From CAVZYN01 sp963779515 (GTDB taxonomy: Bacteria; Pseudomonadota; Alphaproteobacteria; Rhizobiales; Hyphomicrobiaceae), in the NCBI GenBank assembly GCA_963779515.1, contig CAVZYN010000002.1:124001-188000 (forward strand): DNA of 64,000 bases, read 5' to 3'. A program made the translations under genes and the position numbers. Below the pieces are notes generated by a model, which was not told the origin of the DNA, made no database searches, and was given only the letters and a program-made list of their open reading frames with translations. Positions within the stretch are counted from its first letter, which is position 1. Each line of letters begins with the position of its first letter. Shown in pieces: positions 34,520 to 41,838 of the stretch.

Positions 34520-35028
34520 CACGCATCGCGACGCTGTCGAGGCGTATGTTGCCCGGGCCAGGGCTGACGGCGGAGAGGTGCTGGCCGGCGGCGTGCGTTT
34601 GGCGGGCAAAGACTTTCGATTCTGGTTTTTACTTCGCACCGACGATCATCGCCAGCCTGAGCAACGAGGCGCGCCTCTGTCAGGATGAGGTGTTCGGTCC
34701 GGTGCTTGCCGTGCTGCCATTCGACGACGAGGATGATCTGATCGCGGCGGCCAACGCCTCGGCTTACGGTCTTGCCGCCGGCATTTGGACACGCGATTTC
34801 ACCAAGGCATGGCGAACCGCCCGCGCCCTCGATGCTGGTACGGTCTGGATCAACACCTACAAGCAATTCTCGATCGCGACGCCCTTCGGCGGCATGAAGG
34901 AGAGCGGCATGGGCCGCGAAAAGGGGCGCGATGGGATTCGCGCTTATCAGCAACAGAAGTCCATCTATCTCGATGTTTCGGGCCAGCCGCATCCCTGGAG
35001 CGCGGCAACCGTCACGGGCACGCCATGA
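34520..35028 (+). pseudogene. Aldehyde dehydrogenase, C-terminal fragment
   Basis: Only the last third of an NAD(P)-dependent aldehyde dehydrogenase is present: AVEAYVARARADGGEVLAGG in one frame, then, after an indel near 34620, FYFAPTIIASLSNEARLCQDEVFGPVLAVLPFDDEDDL through GTVWINTYKQFSIATPFGGMKESGMGREKG to the stop at 35028. The cofactor domain and the catalytic cysteine region are absent. It faces the truncated TctC gene, so both were cut at one junction near 34.48-34.52 kb. Confidence 0.75.
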
Positions 35029-35645
35029 CGATTGCCGCGGTGAGCGCTCGCACCATCGTTGGGCTTGCAACCGCGCCACTCGTGCTCGGCGAGACCGTGG
35101 ATCTGCGCGGCCGCCGTGTGGATGAACCGCTGGATCTGGGTGATCGTCAGATCGCCAACGTCGACTTCTCGGGTACGCATTTCAGCGCTCCGGTGCGATT
35201 TTCCAAAGCGACCTTTGCGGGCCTTGCCTGGTTCAAGGACTGCCACTTCGCCGCAGGTGCAGATTTCGCAGCCAGCATCTTCGAGAGCGATTGCCGGTTC
35301 GACGGGGCGGAACTGCGGGGCGAATTGAACTTTCGCGACGTGGAGTTGCGCGGCGTTGGCGGCTTCGACCGCGCTGTCGTTGCAGGTCCGGCATGCTTCG
35401 ATGGTGTGGTCGCCCACGGCAACCTGTCGTTTGCCAGCTCGGTGTTTTCGGCGCGCGTGAGCTTCCGAGGTGCCCAGTGCCTCGGCGGCCTTTGGCTCGA
35501 CAGCGCAAGATTTTCACGCGGCGTGGATCTTTCTGCAACGGAGGTTCACGGCAGAACGTGGCTTCACAACGCCGCGACAGGCGACGGCGGATCGCCACCG
35601 ATCACACACGGTTACACGTATGGCGCGCTGGGGCGCGGGGCGTAG
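35025..35645 (+). CDS. Pentapeptide-repeat-like protein
   Basis: 206 residues from ATG 35025, which overlaps the stop of the dehydrogenase fragment (ATGA). The sequence shows a five-residue rhythm with F or L at the centre (VDFSGTHFSAPVRFSKATFAGLAWF, RFDGAELRGELNF, VSFRGAQCLGGLWLDSARFSRGVDL). This indicates a right-handed beta-helix of the pentapeptide-repeat class, the degenerate type with aromatic centres. No signal peptide or membrane segment. The function of such proteins cannot be told from sequence. The gene lies 184 bases before eboA. Confidence 0.65.
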   Translation: MTIAAVSARTIVGLATAPLVLGETVDLRGRRVDEPLDLGDRQIANVDFSGTHFSAPVRFSKATFAGLAWFKDCHFAAGADFAASIFESDCRFDGAELRGELNFRDVELRGVGGFDRAVVAGPACFDGVVAHGNLSFASSVFSARVSFRGAQCLGGLWLDSARFSRGVDLSATEVHGRTWLHNAATGDGGSPPITHGYTYGALGRGA

Positions 35646-35829
35646 CGCCGGCTGCAAGGTGCTCCGTGTGTTGGACAGGGGTCACTGGCTGAAATGGCGA
35701 AAATTATTTGACACTGACGCGGGGATTATGCGGCCCAGGCGTGCAGGAGTTGGATGGACAGGCGCTTGGGCGGGCCATAGACTTTATCGGCCGCGCGATC
35801 GGGCGGCGCAGACGAACTCGGGTTCCGCC

Positions 35830-36707
35830 ATGGCATCGACCAATCGTACGCCGCTTGCGTTACTCAGCGCCTGGGTGGTTGCGCGGGCGCCGGCGGAGGC
35901 GGGGCGCTGGTTCGAGGGCGCGCTCGCGAAACTCCAGTCGAAGCCAGCGGACAAGGATGTCTATCTGGCGCTCGGCTATGCGACGCGCAAGCTCGGCAAG
36001 GGCGATCTCAATCTGAGGCCTGCAGATCTGGCGGAAGCGGACGCCTCGCGGCGCGGCTGGAACCCTGCGGACTGGAGCATCGATCAGGCGGCGCGGATTG
36101 CGTTCGTGCTCGCGAGCTTCGATGGCGATGCGGGGAAGTTCCGGACGGGGCTCGAGCAGCTGTTCAACACGGCGGATATCGGCGAGCTGATCGCGTTCTA
36201 TCGCGCGCTTCCGCTTTATCCCGAGGCGAAGCGGCATGAACCGCGGGCGCGCGAGGGCACGCGCAGCGCGATGCAGCCGATTTTCGAGGCGGTGGCGCAC
36301 CGCAATCCCTATCCGATGGAGCAGTTCGACGAGAACGCCTGGAACCACATGGTGCTGAAGGCGCTGTTCGTCGGCAGCAAGCTCGCGCCAATCCAGGGGC
36401 TCGACGAACGCGCCAATCCGCGGCTGATGCGGATGCTGTGCGATTACGCGCACGAGCGCTGGGCGGCGGGGCGGCCGATCACGCCGGAGCTGTGGCGCTG
36501 CGTCGGGCCGCATGCGGACGCGGCGGCGATCCAGGATTTGGCGAAAGTGTTGAAGACTGGCGATGCAACGGAAAATAAAGCTGCGGCGCTGGCGCTCGTC
36601 GGCGTCGCGCGCGTCGGCCGCAGCCGACGTGCTGCGCAGTGCGCCGGATCTCGCGGCGGCCGCCAAGGCCGGACAGGTTCACGTGGGCCGAGTTCGCGCG
36701 CGGCTGA
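35830..36707 (+). pseudogene. eboA: EboA, with two frameshifts near the 3' end
   Basis: EboA is a family of unknown fold and reaction, always found with the other Ebo proteins. The main frame from ATG 35830 encodes about 255 good residues (ALGYATRKLGKG, FDENAWNHMVLKALFVG, LMRMLCDYAHERWAAGR). Near 36600 the homology moves one frame on (AAADVLRSAPDLAAAAKAGQ) and near 36678 again, ending FTWAEFARG with a stop at 36705-36707. That stop is 21 bases before eboB, a normal operon distance. The two indels lie within 90 very GC-rich bases, so sequencing error is plausible. Confidence 0.75.
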
Positions 36708-36728
36708 GACCATTCGGAGGGATCGTTC

Positions 36729-37658
36729 ATGTTCCTCGATTCCCACACCCACATGGTCTCGCGCACGACCGACGACTATGAGCGGATGGCGGCGGCGGGT
36801 GTCGTTGCCTGCATCGAGCCGTCGTTCTGGCTCGGTCAGCCGCGCACCAATGTCGGCAGCTACATCGATTATCTGTCGCTGATCTGCGGTTTCGAGCGGT
36901 TTCGTGCCGGGCAGTTCGGATTGCGCCACTACTGCACGGTCGGGCTCAATCCGAAGGAGGCCAACAACGAGGAATTGGCCGAGGCGGTGATGCACATCCT
37001 GCCGCGTTATGCGTTGAAAGAGGGCGTCGTCGCGATCGGCGAGCTTGGTTATGACGAGCAGACGGCGCTCGAGGACAAGTATTTCCGCGCGCAGCTGGAG
37101 CTTGCGAAAGAGCTGGCGCTGCCGGTGATGATCCACACGCCGCATCGCGACAAGCATCAAGGCACGCTGCGGTCGATGGCGGTGGCGTTGGAGCACGGCA
37201 TCGATCCGAGCTTTGTCGTCATCGATCACAATAACGAAGAGACGGTGCGCGATGTGCTCGATCGCGGGTTCTGGGCGGCGTTCTCGATCTACCCGCACTC
37301 GAAGATGGGTAACGAGCGGATGGTCGAGATCGTGCGCCAGCACGGCGCCGAGCGGATTTTCTGCGATAGCGCCTGCGACTGGGGCGTGTCGGATCCGCTG
37401 GCGGTGCCGAAGACGGCGGAGCTGATGCGGCGAGGCGGCATCTCGGAAGCGCATATCCGCAAGGTGACGTACGAGAACCCGCTGGCGGCCTATGGCAGAA
37501 GCGGGCAGATCAAGGAAGAGGATTGGCTGAACCCGTCGCCGATCGACCAGCGCACGCTCTACATGGGCAACTCGCTGCTGCGCGGCGGCCAGACGCCGAA
37601 GGTCGGTGATGCGCCGGGAAAGAGCGGCGCGGCGTTGGGGGATTTGAAGATTGTGTGA
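36729..37658 (+). CDS. eboB: EboB, TatD-like metal-dependent hydrolase
   Basis: 309 residues, intact. A TIM-barrel amidohydrolase of the TatD type: metal ligands DSHTHM (His6, His8), a glutamate in AIGELGYDE, histidines in VMIHTPHRD and VVIDHNNEE, and an aspartate in FCDSACDWGVSD. Compared with DNase-type TatD, the segment CDSACDWG is typical of the EboB subgroup, whose substrate is unknown. In ebo clusters this protein is thought to process the exported metabolite in the cytosol. It follows eboA; the next ebo genes lie 3 kb away because of an insertion. Confidence 0.85.
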   Translation: MFLDSHTHMVSRTTDDYERMAAAGVVACIEPSFWLGQPRTNVGSYIDYLSLICGFERFRAGQFGLRHYCTVGLNPKEANNEELAEAVMHILPRYALKEGVVAIGELGYDEQTALEDKYFRAQLELAKELALPVMIHTPHRDKHQGTLRSMAVALEHGIDPSFVVIDHNNEETVRDVLDRGFWAAFSIYPHSKMGNERMVEIVRQHGAERIFCDSACDWGVSDPLAVPKTAELMRRGGISEAHIRKVTYENPLAAYGRSGQIKEEDWLNPSPIDQRTLYMGNSLLRGGQTPKVGDAPGKSGAALGDLKIV

Positions 37659-37759
37659 GGGGCAACTTCCCAGTGTCCGTGCAAGTGGTCGGATTTTGAC
37701 CTTGTGCTGGCGTTTTTCTTTGCCGCGATACGCCGACCTGATGTTACTTCAATGAAGAA

Positions 37760-38249
37760 ATGTCGGAGTTACTAAACATGTTGGGCGCAGATCGGTACGG
37801 CGGCTGGAAAAACCACTTCGAACGAACCAAGAGATGGGAGAGGCGCGCACTAAGGATCCTGGCCGATCTCCCCAGGACAGATTTTCAAGAGGCGCTGGAC
37901 TTTTCGTTAGCTTACTTCGTTTGGTGCCATTCTCTGCGCGAGTGGCTCATCAATGACGGCGAAGTCAGTAAGCAAGTGATTGATAAAAGCGCTCAGCGCT
38001 TATCCCGAATGGAAAATCGTACGCGATTTGGCCAATCGGTCCAGGCACCTTGTGATAACGCAAAATCCGACCGACCGTGATTGGGCAGTCTTGCGAGAAT
38101 ATGATCCTTTTGCTCCACAACTCGAAGGCCGCGAAAGGCATCACTTGATCCTGCTTTTTGATGGCCGGCAGCATCGTGTGACAGACCTCGTCCACACCAC
38201 TTATCGAATGAGGGAAAGCGTATTTTTAGAATTGAATCTCAAAACCTAA
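37760..38249 (+). pseudogene. Unknown protein gene with one frameshift
   Basis: Two frames join near 37985 to give about 163 residues: HFERTKRWERRALRILADL and FSLAYFVWCHSLREWLINDGE, then SAYPEWKIVRDLANRSRHLVITQNP and a final DLVHTTYRMRESVFLEL. The helical build with RDLANRSRHL resembles small HEPN-like proteins, but the R-x4-6-H motif is not certain. It lies in the insert that divides the ebo genes and has lower G+C than its neighbours, suggesting foreign origin. Confidence 0.5.
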
Positions 38250-38254
38250 AATCT

Positions 38255-38279
38255 GGAAAAATGGGGTCCCCATTTTTCC
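38255..38279. terminator. Near-perfect 25-base palindrome after the unknown gene
   Basis: GGAAAAATGGGG (38255-38266) and CCCCATTTTTCC (38268-38279) pair with one base between them, six bases after the stop at 38249. As RNA this would form a strong hairpin, but the following bases are not a T-run. It may be a terminator or the edge of the repeat mosaic that follows. Confidence 0.4.
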
Positions 38280-38329
38280 GGATTTGACCCGGCGCGGCCA
38301 TTCGAGACACGCCTTTCCCTCGCCCCGTC

Positions 38330-38530
38330 CTTCACGGGGAGAGGGAGACGACGGCGTGCGCGCGAAGCAAAGCATGCCGTCGTGGGTGAGGGGCAGCCAC
38401 GGGCTCGGTCGCTCCCTCAGAAACTTGCGTGCGTGCGGATCAATCACAGGCCGCAATCGTGGCTGCCCCTCATCCGCCCTTCGGGCACCTTCTCCCCATG
38501 AAGGATGGGGAGAAGGAAGTGCAGGCGGCG
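38330..38530. repeat. Mosaic of three strong palindromes (intergenic repeat element)
   Basis: Three inverted repeats lie side by side: ACGACGGCGTGC (38348-38359) with GCATGCCGTCGT (38372-38383, one G-T pair); GAGGGGCAGCCACG (38388-38401) with CGTGGCTGCCCCTC (38458-38471); and CCTTCTCCCCAT (38488-38499) with ATGGGGAGAAGG (38505-38516). Such composite palindromic units are typical non-coding dispersed elements of Rhizobiales genomes. No gene is seen between 38250 and 38842. Confidence 0.6.
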
Positions 38531-38627
38531 ACGTCTCTTTTTCTGGCCCATCGCGTCGTGACGGCGACGCTCTCTCGATCGGATTTCATTATCTGATGAT
38601 GGGCGGCCTGCGGGCGCTCAATTGGTG

Positions 38628-38728
38628 ATCGGCGTCGGCGCTCAACGAGGACCTGCAAGCCCCCGGGTCTTGCGCTGTCGCGCAGCGCCCGGGGACGCAT
38701 GGGGAGAGTGTGTCCGGGACGTCGACGC
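38628..38728 (+). repeat. ~100-bp direct repeat, copy 1
   Basis: Starts ATCGGCGTCGGCGCT and ends near GACGTCGACGC. It aligns along its whole length with copy 2 at 39165-39266, with about a dozen differences and one extra T. Inside is a hairpin built from CCCCGGG and CCCGGGG arms around a GCGC-rich loop. Copies 1 and 2 lie either side of the GIY-YIG gene. Confidence 0.75.
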
Positions 38729-38842
38729 CTGCAGATGCCCTGGCGCGAGTGGCCACAACCCTCTCCATTTGCGTTCCCGGAATTGACGCTCGGCGCGCGG
38801 CGATGTCCGGGATCTCCACGTCGAGAGTGAGCACGGGGGCAC

Positions 38843-39166
38843 TCACCATTCAAAGCCATCGGCGCGCACGACGCCGGCAAACAGATCTCGCCAGGTTGGA
38901 TTGTCGTTCTCGATCGGCGCGATTTTCCAATCGCGCCGCCAGCGCTTCATCGCTCGCTCGCGCTGAGCAGCAATCGCTGCATCGTGGTGTGATTCGAGAT
39001 AGACGAGCCGGTCGACGTGGTATCGCTTTGTGAAGCCGTCCATGACCTGCTCGCGATGTTCCCAGGCGCGTCCCGCCAGATCGCTCGTCATGCCGATGTA
39101 GAGCACGCCGCGCGCGCCGCTCGCCATGATGTAGATCCAGTAGGTTTTTGCTTCCTGCATATGCAT
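38843..39166 (-). CDS. GIY-YIG nuclease-domain protein
   Basis: 107 residues forming a single GIY-YIG domain: YWIYIMASG and GVLYIGMTSDL supply the two name motifs, RAWEHRE carries the conserved arginine, and YHVDRLVYLE and AIAAQRERAMKRW follow. This is the small YhbQ/UPF0213-like class of predicted endonucleases, one domain with no DNA-binding partner. The start (ATG 39166 or 39160) lies at the very edge of repeat copy 2, and the stop is about 115 bases from copy 1, so the gene appears to travel with the repeats. Confidence 0.88.
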   Translation of the reverse strand: MHMQEAKTYWIYIMASGARGVLYIGMTSDLAGRAWEHREQVMDGFTKRYHVDRLVYLESHHDAAIAAQRERAMKRWRRDWKIAPIENDNPTWRDLFAGVVRADGFEW

Positions 39167-39266
39167 CGGCGTCGGCGCTTAACGAGGATCAGCAAGACCC
39201 CGGGTCTTGCGCTGCGCGCAGCGCCCGGGGACGCAAGGGGAGAGAGGGTGTCGGAGACGTCGATGC
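39165..39266 (+). repeat. ~100-bp direct repeat, copy 2
   Basis: Second copy of the element at 38628-38728, same orientation. It begins within the GIY-YIG start codon and ends inside a truncated ketopantoate-reductase-like gene, whose homology stops at this border. It therefore probably moved in as part of an insertion. Confidence 0.75.
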
Positions 39267-39328
39267 TGCGCGCTGAAATAGCCGCCGACGGCGCCGGCGC
39301 CGACGATCAGGATCCGTTTGCTCGCCAT
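39179..39328 (-). pseudogene. N-terminal fragment of a ketopantoate-reductase-like gene
   Basis: From ATG 39328, preceded by a GCGAGG ribosome site, the sequence encodes ASKRILIVGAGAVGGYF, the Rossmann dinucleotide-binding start typical of 2-dehydropantoate 2-reductase (PanE/ApbA). After about 18 codons the homology stops at repeat copy 2, and the frame runs through the repeat to a stop at 39179 (49 codons in all). No remaining part of the gene is seen beyond copy 1. It lies 27 bases after idi on the same strand, so the intact gene was once in that operon. Confidence 0.6.
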
Positions 39329-39355
39329 CGTGGCCTCGCGGAGTGTTTCAGATGC

Positions 39356-39892
39356 TCACGCGCGCGCGGTGATCTTGTCGCCGTGGTCGCGGAGGTAGAT
39401 GCGGAACCAGGCCGAGTAGCGGTTCGGCTGGCGCGCGACGGCGTCGCGGAGGGCGTCGAGCGTCGACCACTCGAAGCCGTCGGCTTCGGCGGGGTTGGGC
39501 AGTACCGCGCCATCATAGACGCCGCCGAAGACGTGCACGTACTCGTGCTCGATCATGGCGTTGTCGAGTTCGGCGCGGTAGGTGGTGGTGAAGAGGGGGC
39601 GCAGTGGTGTTGCGATGCCCATCTCTTCCTGGAGGCGGCGGACGGCAGCGGCGTGCGCGGTTTCGCCTGGGCGGGGATGGCTGCAGCAGGTGTTGGTCCA
39701 CAGGCCGCCCGAGTGGTATTTAGCGATGTGCCGCTTCTGCAGCAAGAGACATCCGCGCGCGTCGAGGATCTGCACGGAGATGGCGCGATGCAGGCGGCCG
39801 TCACGGTGCGCGGGAAGTTTTGGCGCCGTGCCGATCTCGCGATCGGCGGCGTCGACGAGGATCACGAGATCGTTGGCTTCTTCAGGCGTCAT
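39356..39892 (-). CDS. idi: Isopentenyl-diphosphate delta-isomerase, type I
   Basis: Idi interconverts isopentenyl and dimethylallyl diphosphate, feeding all isoprenoid synthesis. The 178-residue Nudix-fold protein has the family motif GGLWTNTCCSHP with the catalytic cysteine (about residue 69), HRAISVQIL, the Nudix-like EEMGI and the second active-site glutamate in HEYVHVFGG. Type I enzymes need Mg2+ or Mn2+. The gene overlaps the TMEM220-type gene by 11 bases and lies downstream of eboF on the same strand, placing isoprenoid supply in the ebo locus that also encodes a UbiA-type prenyltransferase. Confidence 0.93.
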   Translation of the reverse strand: MTPEEANDLVILVDAADREIGTAPKLPAHRDGRLHRAISVQILDARGCLLLQKRHIAKYHSGGLWTNTCCSHPRPGETAHAAAVRRLQEEMGIATPLRPLFTTTYRAELDNAMIEHEYVHVFGGVYDGAVLPNPAEADGFEWSTLDALRDAVARQPNRYSAWFRIYLRDHGDKITARA

Positions 39893-40229
39893 GCGTGCTC
39901 CGCCGGCGCGAGTCCCAAAGGGCGAACGCGGTCGTTGCCGCGCAGATGAGATAGCCGAAGGCTTCGCGGGCCTCCTCGATGTGGATCCAACCGGATTTGA
40001 TCGTCGGCGCGAGCATGGCGAAGCCGATCAGGAACAGGGCGATGCAGAGGGGGGCGCCGTACTGGGCGATCGGCCAGGAGAGATAGCGCTGCGGTTGGCG
40101 CGCGGCGAGATAGGACCATGCGGCGGCGATGAGATAGATGGGGCCCCAATAGTACCAGTCGGGATCGTTGTATTGCAGGCCAGCGAAGATCACGAGGATG
40201 GCGCACAGGGCGTAGTGCAGGGTCCGCAT
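39882..40229 (-). CDS. TMEM220-type four-helix membrane protein
   Basis: 115 residues with four hydrophobic helices (LHYALCAILVIFAGLQYNDPDWYYWGPIYLIAAAWSYL, then ALFLIGFAMLAP and FGYLICAATTAFALW). The N-terminal QYNDPDWYYW segment is the signature of the TMEM220 family, found in bacteria and animals with no known function. The gene sits between eboF and idi on the minus strand, with 36 bases to eboF and an overlap with idi. Confidence 0.8.
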   Translation of the reverse strand: MRTLHYALCAILVIFAGLQYNDPDWYYWGPIYLIAAAWSYLAARQPQRYLSWPIAQYGAPLCIALFLIGFAMLAPTIKSGWIHIEEAREAFGYLICAATTAFALWDSRRRSTHDA

Positions 40230-40265
40230 GGCGGGTTCCTCCGGCGGATTGGATGGTGCAAACTA

Positions 40266-41651
40266 TCAGGACGCGAAGACGTGGGCCAGCATCAGATCCT
40301 TGAAGGCGGTGGCTGGGACGGCGCCCGCCGGCAGAAGGTTGGCGTTGCTCGAGATCACGACGGGTGAGTCGGCGGGATCGGGGTTGGCGAGGCCGTGCGA
40401 GCCCTTGACGAGGTGGGTGCCGCGAATGGGCGTCACGTCGAGGAGGTTGCGGAAGCCGAGTTTGCGGGCGGCAATGCGGCGGGCGACCTTGAGTTTCGCC
40501 AATGGGATCGCGGGGTCGAAGAAGAGTTCCATCGGGTCGTAGCCGGGCTTCCGATGGATATCGACGGTCGGGGCGAAGTCGGGCGCCTTGGCGTCGTCGA
40601 GCCACCAATAGTAGCTGAACCAGCGGTCGGGTTTTGCCAGCACGACCAGCTCGCCGGAGCGGTCGTGGTCGAGGCCGCGGGTGCGCTTGCCGGTCGCGTC
40701 GAGCACTTCGGCAACGCCGTCGAGGCCTTCGAGCAGGGTTTTGACGGCGGCGGCATCGGCGCCGTGCTGGAGATAGACGTGGGCGAGCTGGTGATCGGCC
40801 AGCGCGAAGGCTTTGGAGGCGCCGGCATCAAGCAGTTCGCGGCCCATTTCATTGCGGACGCGCATGAGGCCAGCTTGGCGTAGCGCGCGATTGATGTGGA
40901 TCGCCTCGCGAACCGGAACGATGCCGTATTCGGAGACAACGATGACGCGATCGCCGGCGCGTTCGGCCTCTGAGATGAGTTCGCCGGCGAGTTCGTCGAC
41001 CTCGCGCAGGTCCTGGGCAATGCGGGGATCGTTGGGGTCCGGCCCCCATTTCTGCAGGCCATAGTCGAGGTGGGGGAGATAGCAGAGCGTGAGCGTCGGC
41101 TGGCGCGTTTTGCGCACATGCAGTGTCGCCTTGGTGATCCAGCGGCTGGAGGCGACGCTGGTGGCGGGGCCCCAGAACGTGAAGAGTGGGAAGTCGCCCA
41201 ACAGCGCATTGAGCTCGTCGCGCAGCTCCGGCGGTTCGGCGTAGTGGTCGGGGATCTTGCGGCCGTCGGCGGGATACATCGGCCGCGGCGTCGCGCTGAT
41301 GTCGACGGTCGAGTACATATTGTACCACCAGAACATGTTGGCGCAGGTGAAGGCCGGATCGCGGCGCTTGCCGGCGTCCCAGACCTTCTCGCCGGAAATG
41401 AGCCGATTGGATTGGCGCCACAGTAGTACCTCGGCGCTGTCGCGAAAGTACCAGCCGTTGGCGACGGCGCCGTGCCCCGAGGGTGGGAGGCCGGTGAGCA
41501 GCGTCGACTGGACGGTGCAGGTGACGGCGGGGATCACCGTCTCAAGTGTCCTCATGCCGCCTCGTTTGGCTAACGCACTCAAGTTCGGCGTATTGGGGCC
41601 GAGCAGGCGCGGTGTCAGCCCGACAACCAGAAGGACGAGCGTCTTATGCAT
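40266..41651 (-). CDS. eboF: EboF, alkaline-phosphatase-superfamily phosphodiesterase
   Basis: 461 residues from ATG 41651 (chosen over 41696, since the next residues KTLVLLVVGLTPRLL start the family domain). It is a nucleotide pyrophosphatase/phosphodiesterase-like member of the alkaline phosphatase superfamily: the nucleophile threonine lies in AVTCTVQSTLLTGL, and metal ligands in LPHLDYGLQ, VVSEYGIV and AFALADHQLAHV. No signal peptide is visible. Divergent from eboD with 187 bases between, so one regulatory gap could serve both arms of the cluster. Confidence 0.85.
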   Translation of the reverse strand: MHKTLVLLVVGLTPRLLGPNTPNLSALAKRGGMRTLETVIPAVTCTVQSTLLTGLPPSGHGAVANGWYFRDSAEVLLWRQSNRLISGEKVWDAGKRRDPAFTCANMFWWYNMYSTVDISATPRPMYPADGRKIPDHYAEPPELRDELNALLGDFPLFTFWGPATSVASSRWITKATLHVRKTRQPTLTLCYLPHLDYGLQKWGPDPNDPRIAQDLREVDELAGELISEAERAGDRVIVVSEYGIVPVREAIHINRALRQAGLMRVRNEMGRELLDAGASKAFALADHQLAHVYLQHGADAAAVKTLLEGLDGVAEVLDATGKRTRGLDHDRSGELVVLAKPDRWFSYYWWLDDAKAPDFAPTVDIHRKPGYDPMELFFDPAIPLAKLKVARRIAARKLGFRNLLDVTPIRGTHLVKGSHGLANPDPADSPVVISSNANLLPAGAVPATAFKDLMLAHVFAS

Positions 41652-41838
41652 TTTAGGACTCGATGGGGTGTGTGTGCGCGTTGCAACGGCTGCCATGTAG
41701 CAGCGGGATAATACGTATTCGCAAAGCGCTTTAGAGACCGGACGGCTTGTGGGTTGACTTGCGAATTCGGCGCGATGCTAATCAAGCGCATCACATTTCT
41801 CAAGCCGCCTCAGCGCGACCATCTGAGTGAGAGTTACA

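Noticed and set aside
34510..35028. Small intact aldehyde dehydrogenase
   Set aside because: Cofactor-binding domain and catalytic cysteine region are absent; only the C-terminal third is present.
35709..35735. Sigma-70 promoter (TTGACA) upstream of eboA
   Set aside because: TTGACA is present at about 35709, but the only TAT-like -10 candidate is about 13 bases away, too close.
36729..37658. TatD DNase
   Set aside because: Metal ligands agree, but the CDSACDWG region and the position after eboA fit EboB better.
38843..39166. Group I intron homing endonuclease
   Set aside because: The GIY-YIG protein is a single small domain and no intron core was seen around it.
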